Positions 1 to 8,638 of a stretch of 64,000 nucleotides of DNA are shown here, one piece after another. This DNA is from Gammaproteobacteria bacterium. Lineage in GTDB: Bacteria > Pseudomonadota > Gammaproteobacteria > JADZEE01. The notes beneath the pieces were generated by a model. It saw only the letters and a program-made list of their open reading frames with translations. It was not told the origin of the DNA and made no database searches. Position 1 is the first letter of the stretch. Every line of letters begins with the position of its first letter. The stretch lies in NCBI GenBank assembly GCA_020850735.1, contig JADZEE010000091.1, forward strand, positions 124,001 through 188,000, given 5' to 3'. Position numbers and translations under genes: made by a program.

Positions 1-1001
1 CCCGCATCGAGTGGCTGACGCTCGCCGAAGCGCGCGCCAACAAGCCGCCGTTCGACTGGTCGGCCTACGCGCCGGTCGCGCCGCGCCGGCCGGGCGTGCA
101 GGTCTTCGAGGACTACCCGCTCGCCGAGCTGGTGGATTACATCGACTGGACGCCTTTTTTCGTCGCCTGGGAGCTGGCGGGTCGCTTCCCCCGCATCCTC
201 GACGACCCGCTCGTCGGCAACGAGGCGCGGCGCCTGTACGACGACGCGCGCCGCCTGCTCGACCGCATCGTCGCCGAACGCTGGCTGACGGCCCGTGCGG
301 TGACGGGGCTGTTCGCGGCCAACACGGTCGGCGAGGACGACATCGAGATTTACGCGGACGAATCCCGCCGCGGTGCACTGCTCGTCATCCACTCGCTGCG
401 CCAGCAGCAGAGAAAACCGCCCGGGCAGCCGAATTTCGCGCTGGCCGATTTCGTGGCCCCGCGCGAATCGGGGGTCGGCGACTACCTGGGTGCGTTCGCG
501 GTGACGGCCGGATTCGGCATGGAGGAGGTGATCGCGCGCTGCGAGCGCGATCACGACGACTACTCGAGCATCATGGCCAAGGCGCTCGCCGATCGGCTCG
601 CCGAAGCCCTCGCCGAGCGCCTGCACCAGCGCGTGCGCCAGGAGCTCTGGGGTTACGCGGCCAGCGAGTCACTCGACAACGCGGCGCTCATCGACGAGCG
701 CTACCGCGGCATCCGGCCGGCCCCCGGCTACCCGGCCTGCCCCGACCACAAGGAAAAACCGCTGCTGTGGACGCTGCTCGACGTCGAAAAGCGCATCGGC
801 ATGCGCCTGACCGACAGTAACGCCATGTATCCGGCGGCCTCGGTGTCGGGCTGGTACTTCGCCCATCCCGAAGCGCGCTATTTCGGCCTGGGCAAGATCA
901 ACGAGGAACAGGTGCGCGACTACGCCCGCCGCAAGGGCATGGACCTGCGCACCATGGAGCGCTGGCTGGCGCCGAGCCTGGGCTACGAAACCGGAGACTG
1001 A
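1..1001 (+). CDS. metH: Cobalamin-dependent methionine synthase, C-terminal part
   Basis: The frame is open from base 3, so only the last 332 residues of a roughly 1,200-residue protein are present. They form the reactivation domain of B12-dependent methionine synthase, which binds S-adenosylmethionine and re-methylates oxidised cobalamin so that homocysteine can again be turned into methionine in the cytosol. The AdoMet-binding signature RPAPGYPACPDH is intact about 100 residues before the end, and the conserved AHPEARYFGLGKI stretch follows. The next gene is convergent, so no downstream operon partner is seen. The family call is firm; the homocysteine, folate and cobalamin domains lie outside the window. 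Confidence 0.96.
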   Translation, partial: RIEWLTLAEARANKPPFDWSAYAPVAPRRPGVQVFEDYPLAELVDYIDWTPFFVAWELAGRFPRILDDPLVGNEARRLYDDARRLLDRIVAERWLTARAVTGLFAANTVGEDDIEIYADESRRGALLVIHSLRQQQRKPPGQPNFALADFVAPRESGVGDYLGAFAVTAGFGMEEVIARCERDHDDYSSIMAKALADRLAEALAERLHQRVRQELWGYAASESLDNAALIDERYRGIRPAPGYPACPDHKEKPLLWTLLDVEKRIGMRLTDSNAMYPAASVSGWYFAHPEARYFGLGKINEEQVRDYARRKGMDLRTMERWLAPSLGYETGD

Positions 1002-1138
1002 GCGGCGCCACACCACGCCCCGGCGCGACGAGACCAGCGCCGACGGATAACGATCGATGCGGCAACGGCGATACTGCGGCCGGATCCACGCGGCCGGCTG
1101 GCGGCTCGTGTTGCCGGGCTGCCCGCCGGCGCCGGCAC

Positions 1139-1792
1139 CTAAGGTGCGGTCGCGAACTCGACGTTTTTCTGCGCCAGGCGCGCAATGAGACCGTCGACGC
1201 CGAGCTGCTGGATCTGGGAGGAGAAGCTCGATCGGTAGCTGGTCACCATGCTGATACCGGCGACGGCGACGTCGATGACCTGCCAGCGGCCACCCTCCCA
1301 GTACATGCGGTAGCCGATATCCACATCGCTGCCGTCGGGGCGCCGCAGCTTGGACGGGATCTCGATGATCTTCGAGCCGGGCCGCACCCGCACGCCGCCG
1401 AAGGTGACGGGTTCGTCCGGCACGTCGTTGCTCTGCAGCCAATCGGCGAGCGCGGCCGTGTAGAAGCGCACGACGAAGTTGCGGAACTCGCCAGTGAACT
1501 GCGCCCGCTGGGCGTCACTGGCGGTGCGCCAGTGCTTGGCGAGCACGAGCTGAGACACACGCTGGAAATCGACGTGCGGAATGAGCAGGCGTTCGACGAT
1601 GGCGCGCAGCCGCGCTTCGTCGGCCTGTTCGGCCTGGGCTTTTACCTCGCCCAGCATGTCGGTACTGACCTGGCGCAGCAGGATCTGGGCGTCTTCAGGA
1701 TTGCCGGCGGCCGCAGCCGTCGCACGACCGGCCGACACGGCGACAAGGACCGCCGCCAGCAACGAAAACAAAGGCCATCGTCGCAGGATCAT
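1139..1792 (-). CDS. mlaC: MlaC/Ttg2D-type phospholipid-binding periplasmic protein
   Basis: This 217-residue protein belongs to the MlaC (toluene-tolerance Ttg2D) family, which ferries phospholipid across the periplasm between the outer-membrane MlaA complex and the inner-membrane MlaFEDB transporter. It begins with a Sec signal peptide (MILRRW, a hydrophobic run, then ATAAAAG near residue 27). Family blocks include LLIPHVDFQRVSQLVLAKHW and the later GGRWQVIDVAVAGISMV. The ATG at 1792 was chosen because it follows GGGAGA and starts directly at the signal peptide; an in-frame ATG 17 codons upstream has neither. The gene stands alone, without mlaF, E, D or B beside it, which is uncommon. Confidence 0.9.
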   Translation of the reverse strand: MILRRWPLFSLLAAVLVAVSAGRATAAAAGNPEDAQILLRQVSTDMLGEVKAQAEQADEARLRAIVERLLIPHVDFQRVSQLVLAKHWRTASDAQRAQFTGEFRNFVVRFYTAALADWLQSNDVPDEPVTFGGVRVRPGSKIIEIPSKLRRPDGSDVDIGYRMYWEGGRWQVIDVAVAGISMVTSYRSSFSSQIQQLGVDGLIARLAQKNVEFATAP

Positions 1793-1853
1793 CACTTCAG
1801 TCTCCCGTGGCATGCGCCACCCGGGGGCGCCAGCTGCCCCCAATCGGCCGCGC

Positions 1854-1859
1854 AGTATA
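1854..1859 (-). promoter_or_regulatory. Possible -10 box for mlaC
   Basis: Read on the minus strand this is TATACT, five of six bases of the sigma-70 -10 consensus, in an otherwise GC-rich spacer about 62 bp upstream of the mlaC start. The matching -35 position (CTGGCG) is weak, so this is only a candidate. Confidence 0.35.
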
Positions 1860-2012
1860 TAGCAAGCGCTGCAGCGCGCCAGTGGCGCCGGTCGCGAAAC
1901 GCCACTGACTCGTTCGACCCCCGGCCGGCGGGCTTCGTTCCCCTCCCGGCGTGCTTGCGTCCTCCCGGCGGCGGGTGTTTGACTGGCGCCTTACCCGCGC
2001 CGAGTCCGTCCC

Positions 2013-3278
2013 GTGCCCGCAGCCGCACCCTCACCCTCCCGCCGCCAGGTCATCGCCTGGGCCCTGTACGACTGGGGCAACTCGGCCTTCGCCACGGCCG
2101 TGATCGCCGGCTTCTTTCCGGTGTTCTTCAAGCAGTACTGGAGCGCCGGTGTCGACACCACCGTGAGCACCTTCCGGCTGGGCGTCGCCAACTCCGCGGC
2201 CAGCCTGGTGATACTGCTGCTCGCGCCCATGCTCGGCGCGATCGCCGACCGTGGCGCCATGAAGAAGCGCTTCCTGGCGGTATTCACCGCACTCGGCGTC
2301 GCCGCCACTGCCGGTCTGTACGGTGTCGGCGAGGGCGGCTGGGAGCTCGCGGCGCTGCTGTACGTCGTCGCCGGCATCGGTTTCGCCGGGAGCATGATTT
2401 TCTACGACGCACTGATACTCGACGTCACCGTACGCGAACGGCTCGATTTCGTCTCCGGGCTCGGCTACGCCGCCGGTTATCTGGGCGGCGGCCTGTTTTT
2501 TGCCGCCTGTGTCTTGGCCACCGTGAAGCCGGCCTGGTTCGGTCTAGACTCCGCTGCCGCCGCCGTACGCACGAGCTTCCTGTTCACGGCGGCCTGGTGG
2601 GCGCTGTTCACGCTACCGCTGCTGGCCTTCGTGCATGAACGCGGTGCCGGCGCGGCGCTCGGCCAGGCGCTGCGGGGGGGGCTGCGCCAGCTCCTCGACA
2701 CCGTGCACAAGCTGCGACGATTCCGTACCGTGTGGCTGTTCCTGCTGGCCTACTGGCTGTACATCGACGGCGTCGACACCATCATCCGCATGGCGGTCGA
2801 TTACGGCATGGCGCTCGGTTTCGACGCCGAAAGTCTCATCCTGGCCCTGCTGCTGGTGCAGTTCGTCGGCTTTCCCGCGGCGCTCGCCTTCGGCTGGCTG
2901 GGCAGCCGCATCGGCCCCAAAGCCGGCATCCTGATCGGCCTTGGCGTCTACGCCGGCGTGACGGTGTGGGGCTATTTCCTCGAAGCGGTGTGGGAGTTCT
3001 ACGCCATCGCCGGCGTCATCGGCCTGGTGCAGGGCGGCGTGCAGAGTCTGAGCCGATCGTTCTACGCCCGCCTCATCCCGGCCGACGCTGCGGCGGAGTT
3101 CTTCGGGTTCTACAACTTCCTCGGCAAGTTCGCGGCCATCTTCGGCCCCCTGCTGATGGGCTGGGTCGCAGTCCTGACCGGCGACACGCGCACGTCGATG
3201 CTGTCGCTGCTGATCCTGTTCGCCGCCGGTGCGACTCTGCTCGCCGCCGTCGACGGTCGCGCCACGGCGGCCGACTGA
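2013..3278 (+). CDS. MFS transporter, UMF1 (Atg22-like) family
   Basis: A 421-residue inner-membrane protein with about 12 hydrophobic segments. The opening YDWGNSAFATAVIAGFFPVFFKQYW is the hallmark of the UMF1/Atg22-like branch of the major facilitator superfamily. The second family hallmark, VQGGVQSLSRSFYARLIP, lies in the C-terminal half, followed by AEFFGFYNFLGKFAAIFGP. The substrate of bacterial UMF1 members is generally unknown; yeast Atg22 exports amino acids from the vacuole. The start is a GTG without a clear ribosome binding site, but it is the first start before the conserved N terminus. It diverges from mlaC and runs towards the convergent oxidoreductase gene. Confidence 0.88.
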   Translation: MPAAAPSPSRRQVIAWALYDWGNSAFATAVIAGFFPVFFKQYWSAGVDTTVSTFRLGVANSAASLVILLLAPMLGAIADRGAMKKRFLAVFTALGVAATAGLYGVGEGGWELAALLYVVAGIGFAGSMIFYDALILDVTVRERLDFVSGLGYAAGYLGGGLFFAACVLATVKPAWFGLDSAAAAVRTSFLFTAAWWALFTLPLLAFVHERGAGAALGQALRGGLRQLLDTVHKLRRFRTVWLFLLAYWLYIDGVDTIIRMAVDYGMALGFDAESLILALLLVQFVGFPAALAFGWLGSRIGPKAGILIGLGVYAGVTVWGYFLEAVWEFYAIAGVIGLVQGGVQSLSRSFYARLIPADAAAEFFGFYNFLGKFAAIFGPLLMGWVAVLTGDTRTSMLSLLILFAAGATLLAAVDGRATAAD

Positions 3279-3305
3279 GCAAGCACCCGGCGCGCCGGCG
3301 ACGGC

Positions 3306-4283
3306 TCAGGGCAGCAGGACGAGCGCGCCGGTCGTGCGCCGTGATTCGACCGCACGGTGCGCGTCGGCCGCGCGTGCGAGCGCAAAGCGGGCGTGGATGT
3401 TGATTTCCAGCACGCCCTGTTCGATGTGTGTGAAAGTCTCCCCGGCGAGGCTGAGCAGGTCCGCGCGCCGGCGGGTATAGGCATACAGCGATGGCCGCAG
3501 AAATTTCTGTGAGGTCAGCAGATCCAGGCGCATGAGCTCGAGCGGACGCGGCATGCCGCTGGCGATCCCGAACAGACCGAAAGTGCCGAGGTAGTGCAGG
3601 CAACGCAGCGAGTCGTCGAAGGTGTCGGCGCCGATGGAGTCGTACACGACGTCCACGCCTTCGCCGTGCGTGAGCTCCAGCACCCGGTCGGCGAAGCTTT
3701 CCTCGGTGTAGACGATCGGATGATCGCAGCCGTAGCCGCGCACGAGATCGGCTTTTTCGCGGGTGCTGACGGTGCCGAATACCTCCGCACCCAGATGCCG
3801 GCCGAGCTGCACGCAGAACAGGCCCGTGGCGCCGGCGGCGGCGTGGATCAGCATGCGCGTGCCCTGGCCGACCGCGAAGGTACGCGTGAGCAGATACTCG
3901 GCCGTCATGGCCTTGACCATGCAGGCCGCGGCATGCTCGTCGTCGATGGACGCGGGAATGGCGAACAGCCGATCGGCGGGCAACACCCGTACCTCGGCAT
4001 AGCTGCCCACGTTCGGGCCGATGCAGCCGACCCGCGCGCCGACGTGCAGATCGCCGACCTGTGCGCCGACCGCCTCGATCACGCCCACGCTCTCGACCCC
4101 GGGGACGAACGGCAGCGGCGGCGAAGGGTACAGGCCCGAGCGCATGCCCACCTCGATCAGATTCAAACCGATCGCAGTGCTGCGCACGCGCACCTCGCCC
4201 GGACCGGGCATGCCCGGATCGAAGTCCTGCCAGCACAGTGTGTCGGCGCCACCGAACTCGTGAATCATCATGGCCTTGCTCAT
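3306..4283 (-). CDS. NAD(P)H:quinone oxidoreductase, zinc-less MDR family
   Basis: A 325-residue medium-chain dehydrogenase/reductase of the quinone oxidoreductase (QOR) type. An N-terminal GroES-like domain (GLNLIEVGMRSGLYP...PFVPGVESVGVI) is followed by a Rossmann domain with AAAGATGLFCVQLGRHLGA, the usual NADPH site of this family. No zinc-binding cysteine pattern is seen. Known members reduce quinones by one electron or reduce enones; the substrate here cannot be told. The ATG at 4283 follows AGGAGAG with good spacing, while the upstream in-frame ATG adds 25 residues unlike the family. It diverges from asnS. Confidence 0.9.
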   Translation of the reverse strand: MSKAMMIHEFGGADTLCWQDFDPGMPGPGEVRVRSTAIGLNLIEVGMRSGLYPSPPLPFVPGVESVGVIEAVGAQVGDLHVGARVGCIGPNVGSYAEVRVLPADRLFAIPASIDDEHAAACMVKAMTAEYLLTRTFAVGQGTRMLIHAAAGATGLFCVQLGRHLGAEVFGTVSTREKADLVRGYGCDHPIVYTEESFADRVLELTHGEGVDVVYDSIGADTFDDSLRCLHYLGTFGLFGIASGMPRPLELMRLDLLTSQKFLRPSLYAYTRRRADLLSLAGETFTHIEQGVLEINIHARFALARAADAHRAVESRRTTGALVLLP

Positions 4284-4526
4284 GCACGCTCTCCTGGTCG
4301 TGCGGCGGTGGTGCCGCACCCCACACGGGCACAGCGGGTCCCCGGCCGCCGACTGCAATCGTAACGGCTCGCTCGCGCCAGCGCGGGCGGCCGCTCATTG
4401 TCGCCTGCCCGGCCGCGCAAGTAACGCCGGCGTCCCGGGACCGGAACAGTGGCGCCACACGCGGCGGTCGGCAGTGCGTGACCGCTTTGCTACCATGGCA
4501 CGGGCTTCAATCGTTCCCGTGACAAC

Positions 4527-5921
4527 ATGGCCTTGCGCAATTCCAACCGTATCCGTCATCTGCTCGCCCGCGACGAGCCGGTGGACGACATCGAGATCCG
4601 TGGCTGGGTGCGCACCCGCCGGGACGCCAAGGGGGTGTCCTTCCTCGAGCTGAACGACGGTTCGTGCCGCACCAGCCTGCAGGTGGTGCTGAGCCACGAT
4701 CTGCCCGATTTCGACGTCCTCGCCCACCAGGCCGGCACCGGCGCGGCCGTCAGCGTGCGCGGGTCGCTGGCCGAGTCGCCGGCGGCGGCGCAGCGCTGGG
4801 AGCTCCAGGCCCGCGCGCTGCGCATCATCGGCCCGTCGACGCCGGCATACCCCCTGCAGAAAAAGCGTCATTCCGACGAGTTCCTGCGCACCATCGCGCA
4901 CCTGCGCCCGCGGACGAACAAGTACGGTGCGATGCTGCGGCTGCGCTCGCGGCTGTCATGGGCGATCCACGACTTCTTCCAGCAGCGTGGCTTCCACTGC
5001 ATCCACACGCCTATCGTGACCGGCTCGGACTGCGAGGGCGCCGGCGCGATGTTCCGGGTCACGACCCTGGATCCGGCGCAGCTTCCGCGGGCCGGCGGCG
5101 GGATCGACTGGTCGCAGGACTTTTTCGGCCGCGAGGCCAAGCTGACCGTGTCCGGGCAGCTCTCGGCCGAGACCTGCTGCATGGCGCTCGGCGACGTGTA
5201 CACTTTCGGCCCCACCTTTCGCGCCGAAAACTCCAACACCAGCCGGCACATGGCCGAGTTCTGGATGATCGAGCCGGAGATGGCCTTCGCCGATCTGGAC
5301 GACGACATGGATCTCGCCGAGGCCATGGTCAAGCACCTGGTCGCGTTCGCGATGGAAGACTGCGCTGAGGATCTGGAATTGTTCGCGAAGTTCGTCGATC
5401 CGGGGCTGATGGCGCGCCTCGACAACATCCTTGCGCACGCCTTCGAGCGGCTGAGCTACACGGAGGCGGTGGACATCCTGCAGCGCGCCGGCGAGCGCTT
5501 CGAGTTTCCGGTCGACTGGGGTTGCGATCTGCAGTCCGAGCACGAGCGCTACCTGACCGAGAAGCACTTCGGAAAACCGGTGATCCTGCGTGACTACCCG
5601 CGCGCGCTCAAGGCGTTCTACATGCGTGGCAACGATGACGGACGCACGGTGGCGGCCATGGATCTGCTCGTACCCGGCGTCGGCGAGCTCATCGGCGGCA
5701 GCCAGCGCGAGGAGCGCTACGACGTGCTCACCGAACGCATCGAGGCCTTCGGCTTCAGGCTCGAGGACTACTGGTGGTACCTCGACACGCGCCGCTACGG
5801 CGGTTGCCCGCACGCGGGCTTCGGCCTGGGCTTCGAGCGTTTCCTGATGTTCCTCACGGGCGCGGGCAATATCCGCGACGTCATACCCTTCCCGCGCACG
5901 CCCAGACACCTGGAGTTCTGA
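4527..5921 (+). CDS. asnS: Asparaginyl-tRNA synthetase
   Basis: A class IIb aminoacyl-tRNA synthetase that charges tRNA-Asn with asparagine in the cytosol. At 464 residues it matches the usual bacterial length. An N-terminal OB-fold anticodon-binding domain (IRGWVRTRRDAKGVSFLELNDGS, residues about 24-46) leads into the catalytic core with GPTFRAENSNTSRHMAEFWM (motif 2 region), and the C-terminal GGCPHAGFGLGFERFLMFL is motif 3. A possible promoter (TCGGCA, 17 bp, TACCAT at 4491-4496) lies upstream in the gap shared with the divergent oxidoreductase. A flavoenzyme gene follows after only 20 bp and is probably co-transcribed. Confidence 0.97.
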   Translation: MALRNSNRIRHLLARDEPVDDIEIRGWVRTRRDAKGVSFLELNDGSCRTSLQVVLSHDLPDFDVLAHQAGTGAAVSVRGSLAESPAAAQRWELQARALRIIGPSTPAYPLQKKRHSDEFLRTIAHLRPRTNKYGAMLRLRSRLSWAIHDFFQQRGFHCIHTPIVTGSDCEGAGAMFRVTTLDPAQLPRAGGGIDWSQDFFGREAKLTVSGQLSAETCCMALGDVYTFGPTFRAENSNTSRHMAEFWMIEPEMAFADLDDDMDLAEAMVKHLVAFAMEDCAEDLELFAKFVDPGLMARLDNILAHAFERLSYTEAVDILQRAGERFEFPVDWGCDLQSEHERYLTEKHFGKPVILRDYPRALKAFYMRGNDDGRTVAAMDLLVPGVGELIGGSQREERYDVLTERIEAFGFRLEDYWWYLDTRRYGGCPHAGFGLGFERFLMFLTGAGNIRDVIPFPRTPRHLEF

Positions 5922-5941
5922 CCAATGATCAAGGCGGTCGG

Positions 5942-6961
5942 ATGACCCGGCACGTACGGGTCGACATCCACTTCACCGGCGATCGTCTGCCGGTCAGCGA
6001 AGTCATGCGATTGTCACGGCTGGCCGAGCATGCGCGCCTGGGCTGCATCTGGCACGCCGAAGCCTTTCACGACTCGCTGGTGTCGCTGGCGGCCATCGCC
6101 GGCATCACGCGGGACATCCGCCTCGGCAGCAACATCACCCAGTGGACACGCACGCTGCCCAACCTGGAGATCGCCGCGGGCGATTTGCAGGAGATCTGCG
6201 GCGGGCGTTTCACGCTCGGCCTTGGCACCGGCGTGCGCGAATGGAACGAGGACTGGCACGGCATCGCCTTCGACCGGCCGCTCAGGCGCATGCGGGAATA
6301 CGTCCAGGGTCTGCGGGTATTGTGGACCGCAGGCGTGGACAACCCGGTCGGTTTCGACGGCGAGATCTTCCGCGTCCGCAACTACGTGCGCTTCAACGGG
6401 CCGATGCCGAACCCGCCCCCCGTGCACGTCGCCGCGTCGCTGTCGGGCATGGCGCGGGTCGCCGGCGCGGTCGCCGACGGCGTCAACTTCAACGCCGTGC
6501 ACTCCACCGCCTGGCTGCGCGAGGTGTTGCTTCCGGCCGTGGCCGACGGCGCGCGCAGCGCGGGCCGCCGGGTGGAGGATCTGGCGCTCGGCGTACTGCT
6601 CATCACCGCCGTCGCCGGCACGCGTGCCGAGGCGTTCCGGCTCGCCCGCCACCAGGTCGCCTACTTCCTCGGCGTCGCACCGTACTTCGAACCCGTGCTG
6701 AAACTACACGGCTTTGACACCGATTACGCCCGGATCAGGACCTTGTTCGCCGCCGGCGACACCGCGGCCGCCATCGAGGCGATCAGCGACGACATGGTCG
6801 AGACGTTCACGCTCAGCGGCACGCCGGACGAGGTGCGCCGCAAAGTCGCGCGCTACGACGGCCTGCTCGACTTCGTGATGATGTTCGCGCCGAGCTTCGG
6901 CCTGGACCGCGCGCAGACGATCGCCAATCACGAGTCGATGATCGCCGCCTTCGCCGCCTGA
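5942..6961 (+). CDS. LLM-class (luciferase-like) flavin-dependent oxidoreductase
   Basis: A 339-residue protein of the bacterial luciferase-like monooxygenase superfamily, a TIM barrel that uses reduced FMN or F420. Typical blocks are LGCIWHAEAFHDSL, RDIRLGSNITQWTRTLPNLEIA, CGGRFTLGLGTGVREWNEDWHG and a C-terminal SGTPDEVRRKVARYDGLLDFVMMFAP. The ATG at 5942 was chosen since it opens directly at the first beta strand; a longer reading would overlap asnS. The gene is 20 bp behind asnS and ends convergently against the CoA-transferase-like pair, whose acyl-CoA metabolism may be related. Substrate and cofactor cannot be decided from sequence. Confidence 0.85.
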   Translation: MTRHVRVDIHFTGDRLPVSEVMRLSRLAEHARLGCIWHAEAFHDSLVSLAAIAGITRDIRLGSNITQWTRTLPNLEIAAGDLQEICGGRFTLGLGTGVREWNEDWHGIAFDRPLRRMREYVQGLRVLWTAGVDNPVGFDGEIFRVRNYVRFNGPMPNPPPVHVAASLSGMARVAGAVADGVNFNAVHSTAWLREVLLPAVADGARSAGRRVEDLALGVLLITAVAGTRAEAFRLARHQVAYFLGVAPYFEPVLKLHGFDTDYARIRTLFAAGDTAAAIEAISDDMVETFTLSGTPDEVRRKVARYDGLLDFVMMFAPSFGLDRAQTIANHESMIAAFAA

Positions 6962-6984
6962 GCGCGCGCACGCGGCCGGACGCG

Positions 6985-7746
6985 TCAGCTCGCGAACACT
7001 TCGGCCGCGAAGCGCGGATAGGGATCGGCGATCTGCGCGGCGACCCGCGTGCGGATGATCTCCAGGACTTCGGCGGACGGCGTACCCGTCACCGGGACCT
7101 CGGCCGGCACATCGAAGGCGAAGCCGGTGTTGGCGTGGATCTCCGCCACGTTGTGACCGGGGTGCACGGACTCGAGCCGGAACCGGCCCCGCGGACGGTC
7201 GAACATGAACAGGCAGCGATCGGTGATGAGGGCATACGGCCCGCCGCGACGGTAGACGTTGGCAGGCGTACGGCCGGGCGCCGCCACGAAGTCCACGCGC
7301 TCGACCAGCGTGCGCGGCGTGTGCTCGAAGCGAAACAGTATGACTCGCGGCACCAGGTAGTACAGATAGGCCGAGCCGAAGGCGCCGGACCAGCGCACGT
7401 CCATGCACGGGTATTCGCTCACGCCGATGAGATTGATGTTGCCGGCACCGTCGATCTGACCGCCGCTGAGGAAAAACGCGCCGATGCGACCCTGGGCGGC
7501 GAGGTCGAAGATCTCCGCACCGCCGTCGGTGAACGCGTGCAGGCGCCGGCTCTTGAGGATCGACACGCGCGTGCGCCCGGCACCGTCGAGTTCGCGGCGC
7601 AACAGTGCCGCGCAGGCCGGAATCGGCGACGCCATGCCGGTCGTCACGTGCTCCACGCCGGCGAGCAGGCCGGCAATGGCGTAGATGAGGGCCTCCTGCG
7701 GGCGGCAGCGCGCGCCTTGCCGCTCGCCGTCAGTCGACGCCGACAT
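6985..7746 (-). CDS. CoA-transferase/hydrolase family beta subunit (IpdB-like)
   Basis: A 253-residue class I CoA-transferase-fold beta subunit. The block GGQIDGAGNINLIG and the FVERVDF-type stretch (TLVERVDFVAAPG) are characteristic, and the chain resembles IpdB, the partner of IpdA that opens the last steroid ring as a CoA-ester hydrolase in actinobacteria. The SENG motif that carries the catalytic glutamate of true CoA-transferases is absent; the equivalent region reads ASPIPACAALLRREL. The ATG at 7746 lies inside the end of the alpha-subunit gene (17-nt overlap), implying translational coupling. It could also serve aromatic or other ring-acyl-CoA breakdown. Confidence 0.8.
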   Translation of the reverse strand: MSASTDGERQGARCRPQEALIYAIAGLLAGVEHVTTGMASPIPACAALLRRELDGAGRTRVSILKSRRLHAFTDGGAEIFDLAAQGRIGAFFLSGGQIDGAGNINLIGVSEYPCMDVRWSGAFGSAYLYYLVPRVILFRFEHTPRTLVERVDFVAAPGRTPANVYRRGGPYALITDRCLFMFDRPRGRFRLESVHPGHNVAEIHANTGFAFDVPAEVPVTGTPSAEVLEIIRTRVAAQIADPYPRFAAEVFAS

Positions 7747-8545
7747 ACTGCCGCAAGTAGCTGTTGAAGCCGTCACGGTCCGCGGCCAGGCGGCGGTACT
7801 CGCCCATGTGGGCGAGGTCCTCGTCGTAGTGACCCTCCAGACCCTGCGGCCAGGCGCCGCGCGCGGCCAGCACGATGGCGCCGACGTAGATCGAGGACAT
7901 CGTCCCCGCGGCGAGTCGCGCATCGTCCAGCAAACTGCCGCGATGACAACGCTCCGCCGTCACGAGGGTCCGGCGCGCGGCGTGCGCCATCAGCGCGAGA
8001 TCGCGGTCGCAACCGACGTAGACGTTGCCCGCCGTGTCCGCCATCTCGACGTGGATGAGGGCGAGGTCCGGCACGATGGCCGGCACGAGCACGATCGGAT
8101 CGTGGTCCGCGTAGGGGTTGTCGATGACCCGGTAATCCGGGCGGCAGGACAACAAATCGCTGCCGATGAGGCCACGGATGGGAATGAAGGGGATCCCCTT
8201 CTCACCCGCCCGCAGACCGGAATAGACCGCCGGGCAGGTCGAGTCCAGGATGCGGATGCTCCCGGCGCGCACCGCCGCCCCGAAACAGGGTGCGAGCCCG
8301 GTCTCATCCAGGGTCACCGCCGACGTCTCGACGGTGGCGACACAGCCCGCGCCGATGAGCAGATCGGTGGCATAACCGCCGGTGGGCACGCAGACCACGT
8401 GCAGGTCCCGCACCCGCCGGCGCACTATCGCTCGCACCAGCGCGCAGGGCACGCCGTTGCTGTTCTTCGGCACGGCGAGCTTCGCCCCGTCCGGCACCAT
8501 GGCCGCGAGACTATCGATATCCGCCAGGTAAATTTCCGGTTTCAT
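7730..8545 (-). CDS. CoA-transferase/hydrolase family alpha subunit (IpdA-like)
   Basis: A 271-residue alpha subunit of the same heteromer. Family blocks are VVCVPTGGYATDLLIGAGCVATVETSAVTLDE, the central GEKGIPFIPIRGLIGSD, and DLALIHVEMADTAGNVYVG. It should pair with the overlapping beta-subunit gene downstream, acting on a CoA thioester in the cytosol. The start at 8545 follows a moderate AAGAACAGG and opens at the first conserved strand; an ATG 16 codons upstream gives a poor extension. IpdAB normally sits in steroid-degradation clusters, but no other such gene is visible in this window, so the real substrate is open. Confidence 0.8.
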   Translation of the reverse strand: MKPEIYLADIDSLAAMVPDGAKLAVPKNSNGVPCALVRAIVRRRVRDLHVVCVPTGGYATDLLIGAGCVATVETSAVTLDETGLAPCFGAAVRAGSIRILDSTCPAVYSGLRAGEKGIPFIPIRGLIGSDLLSCRPDYRVIDNPYADHDPIVLVPAIVPDLALIHVEMADTAGNVYVGCDRDLALMAHAARRTLVTAERCHRGSLLDDARLAAGTMSSIYVGAIVLAARGAWPQGLEGHYDEDLAHMGEYRRLAADRDGFNSYLRQYVGVD

Positions 8546-8638
8546 CCTGTTCTTACGGCCGTCGCGCCAGCATACGCGGTGCCAGTCGGCCACGGAACCG
8601 CCCCGGCCAGCGCACCGTGGCGCGCGGCGCGGATCACT

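Noticed and set aside
7746-7923. Longer N terminus for the IpdB-like subunit
   Set aside because: The extra 59 codons lie wholly inside the alpha-subunit gene and read as its frame-shifted shadow; the ATG at 7746 gives the normal family length.
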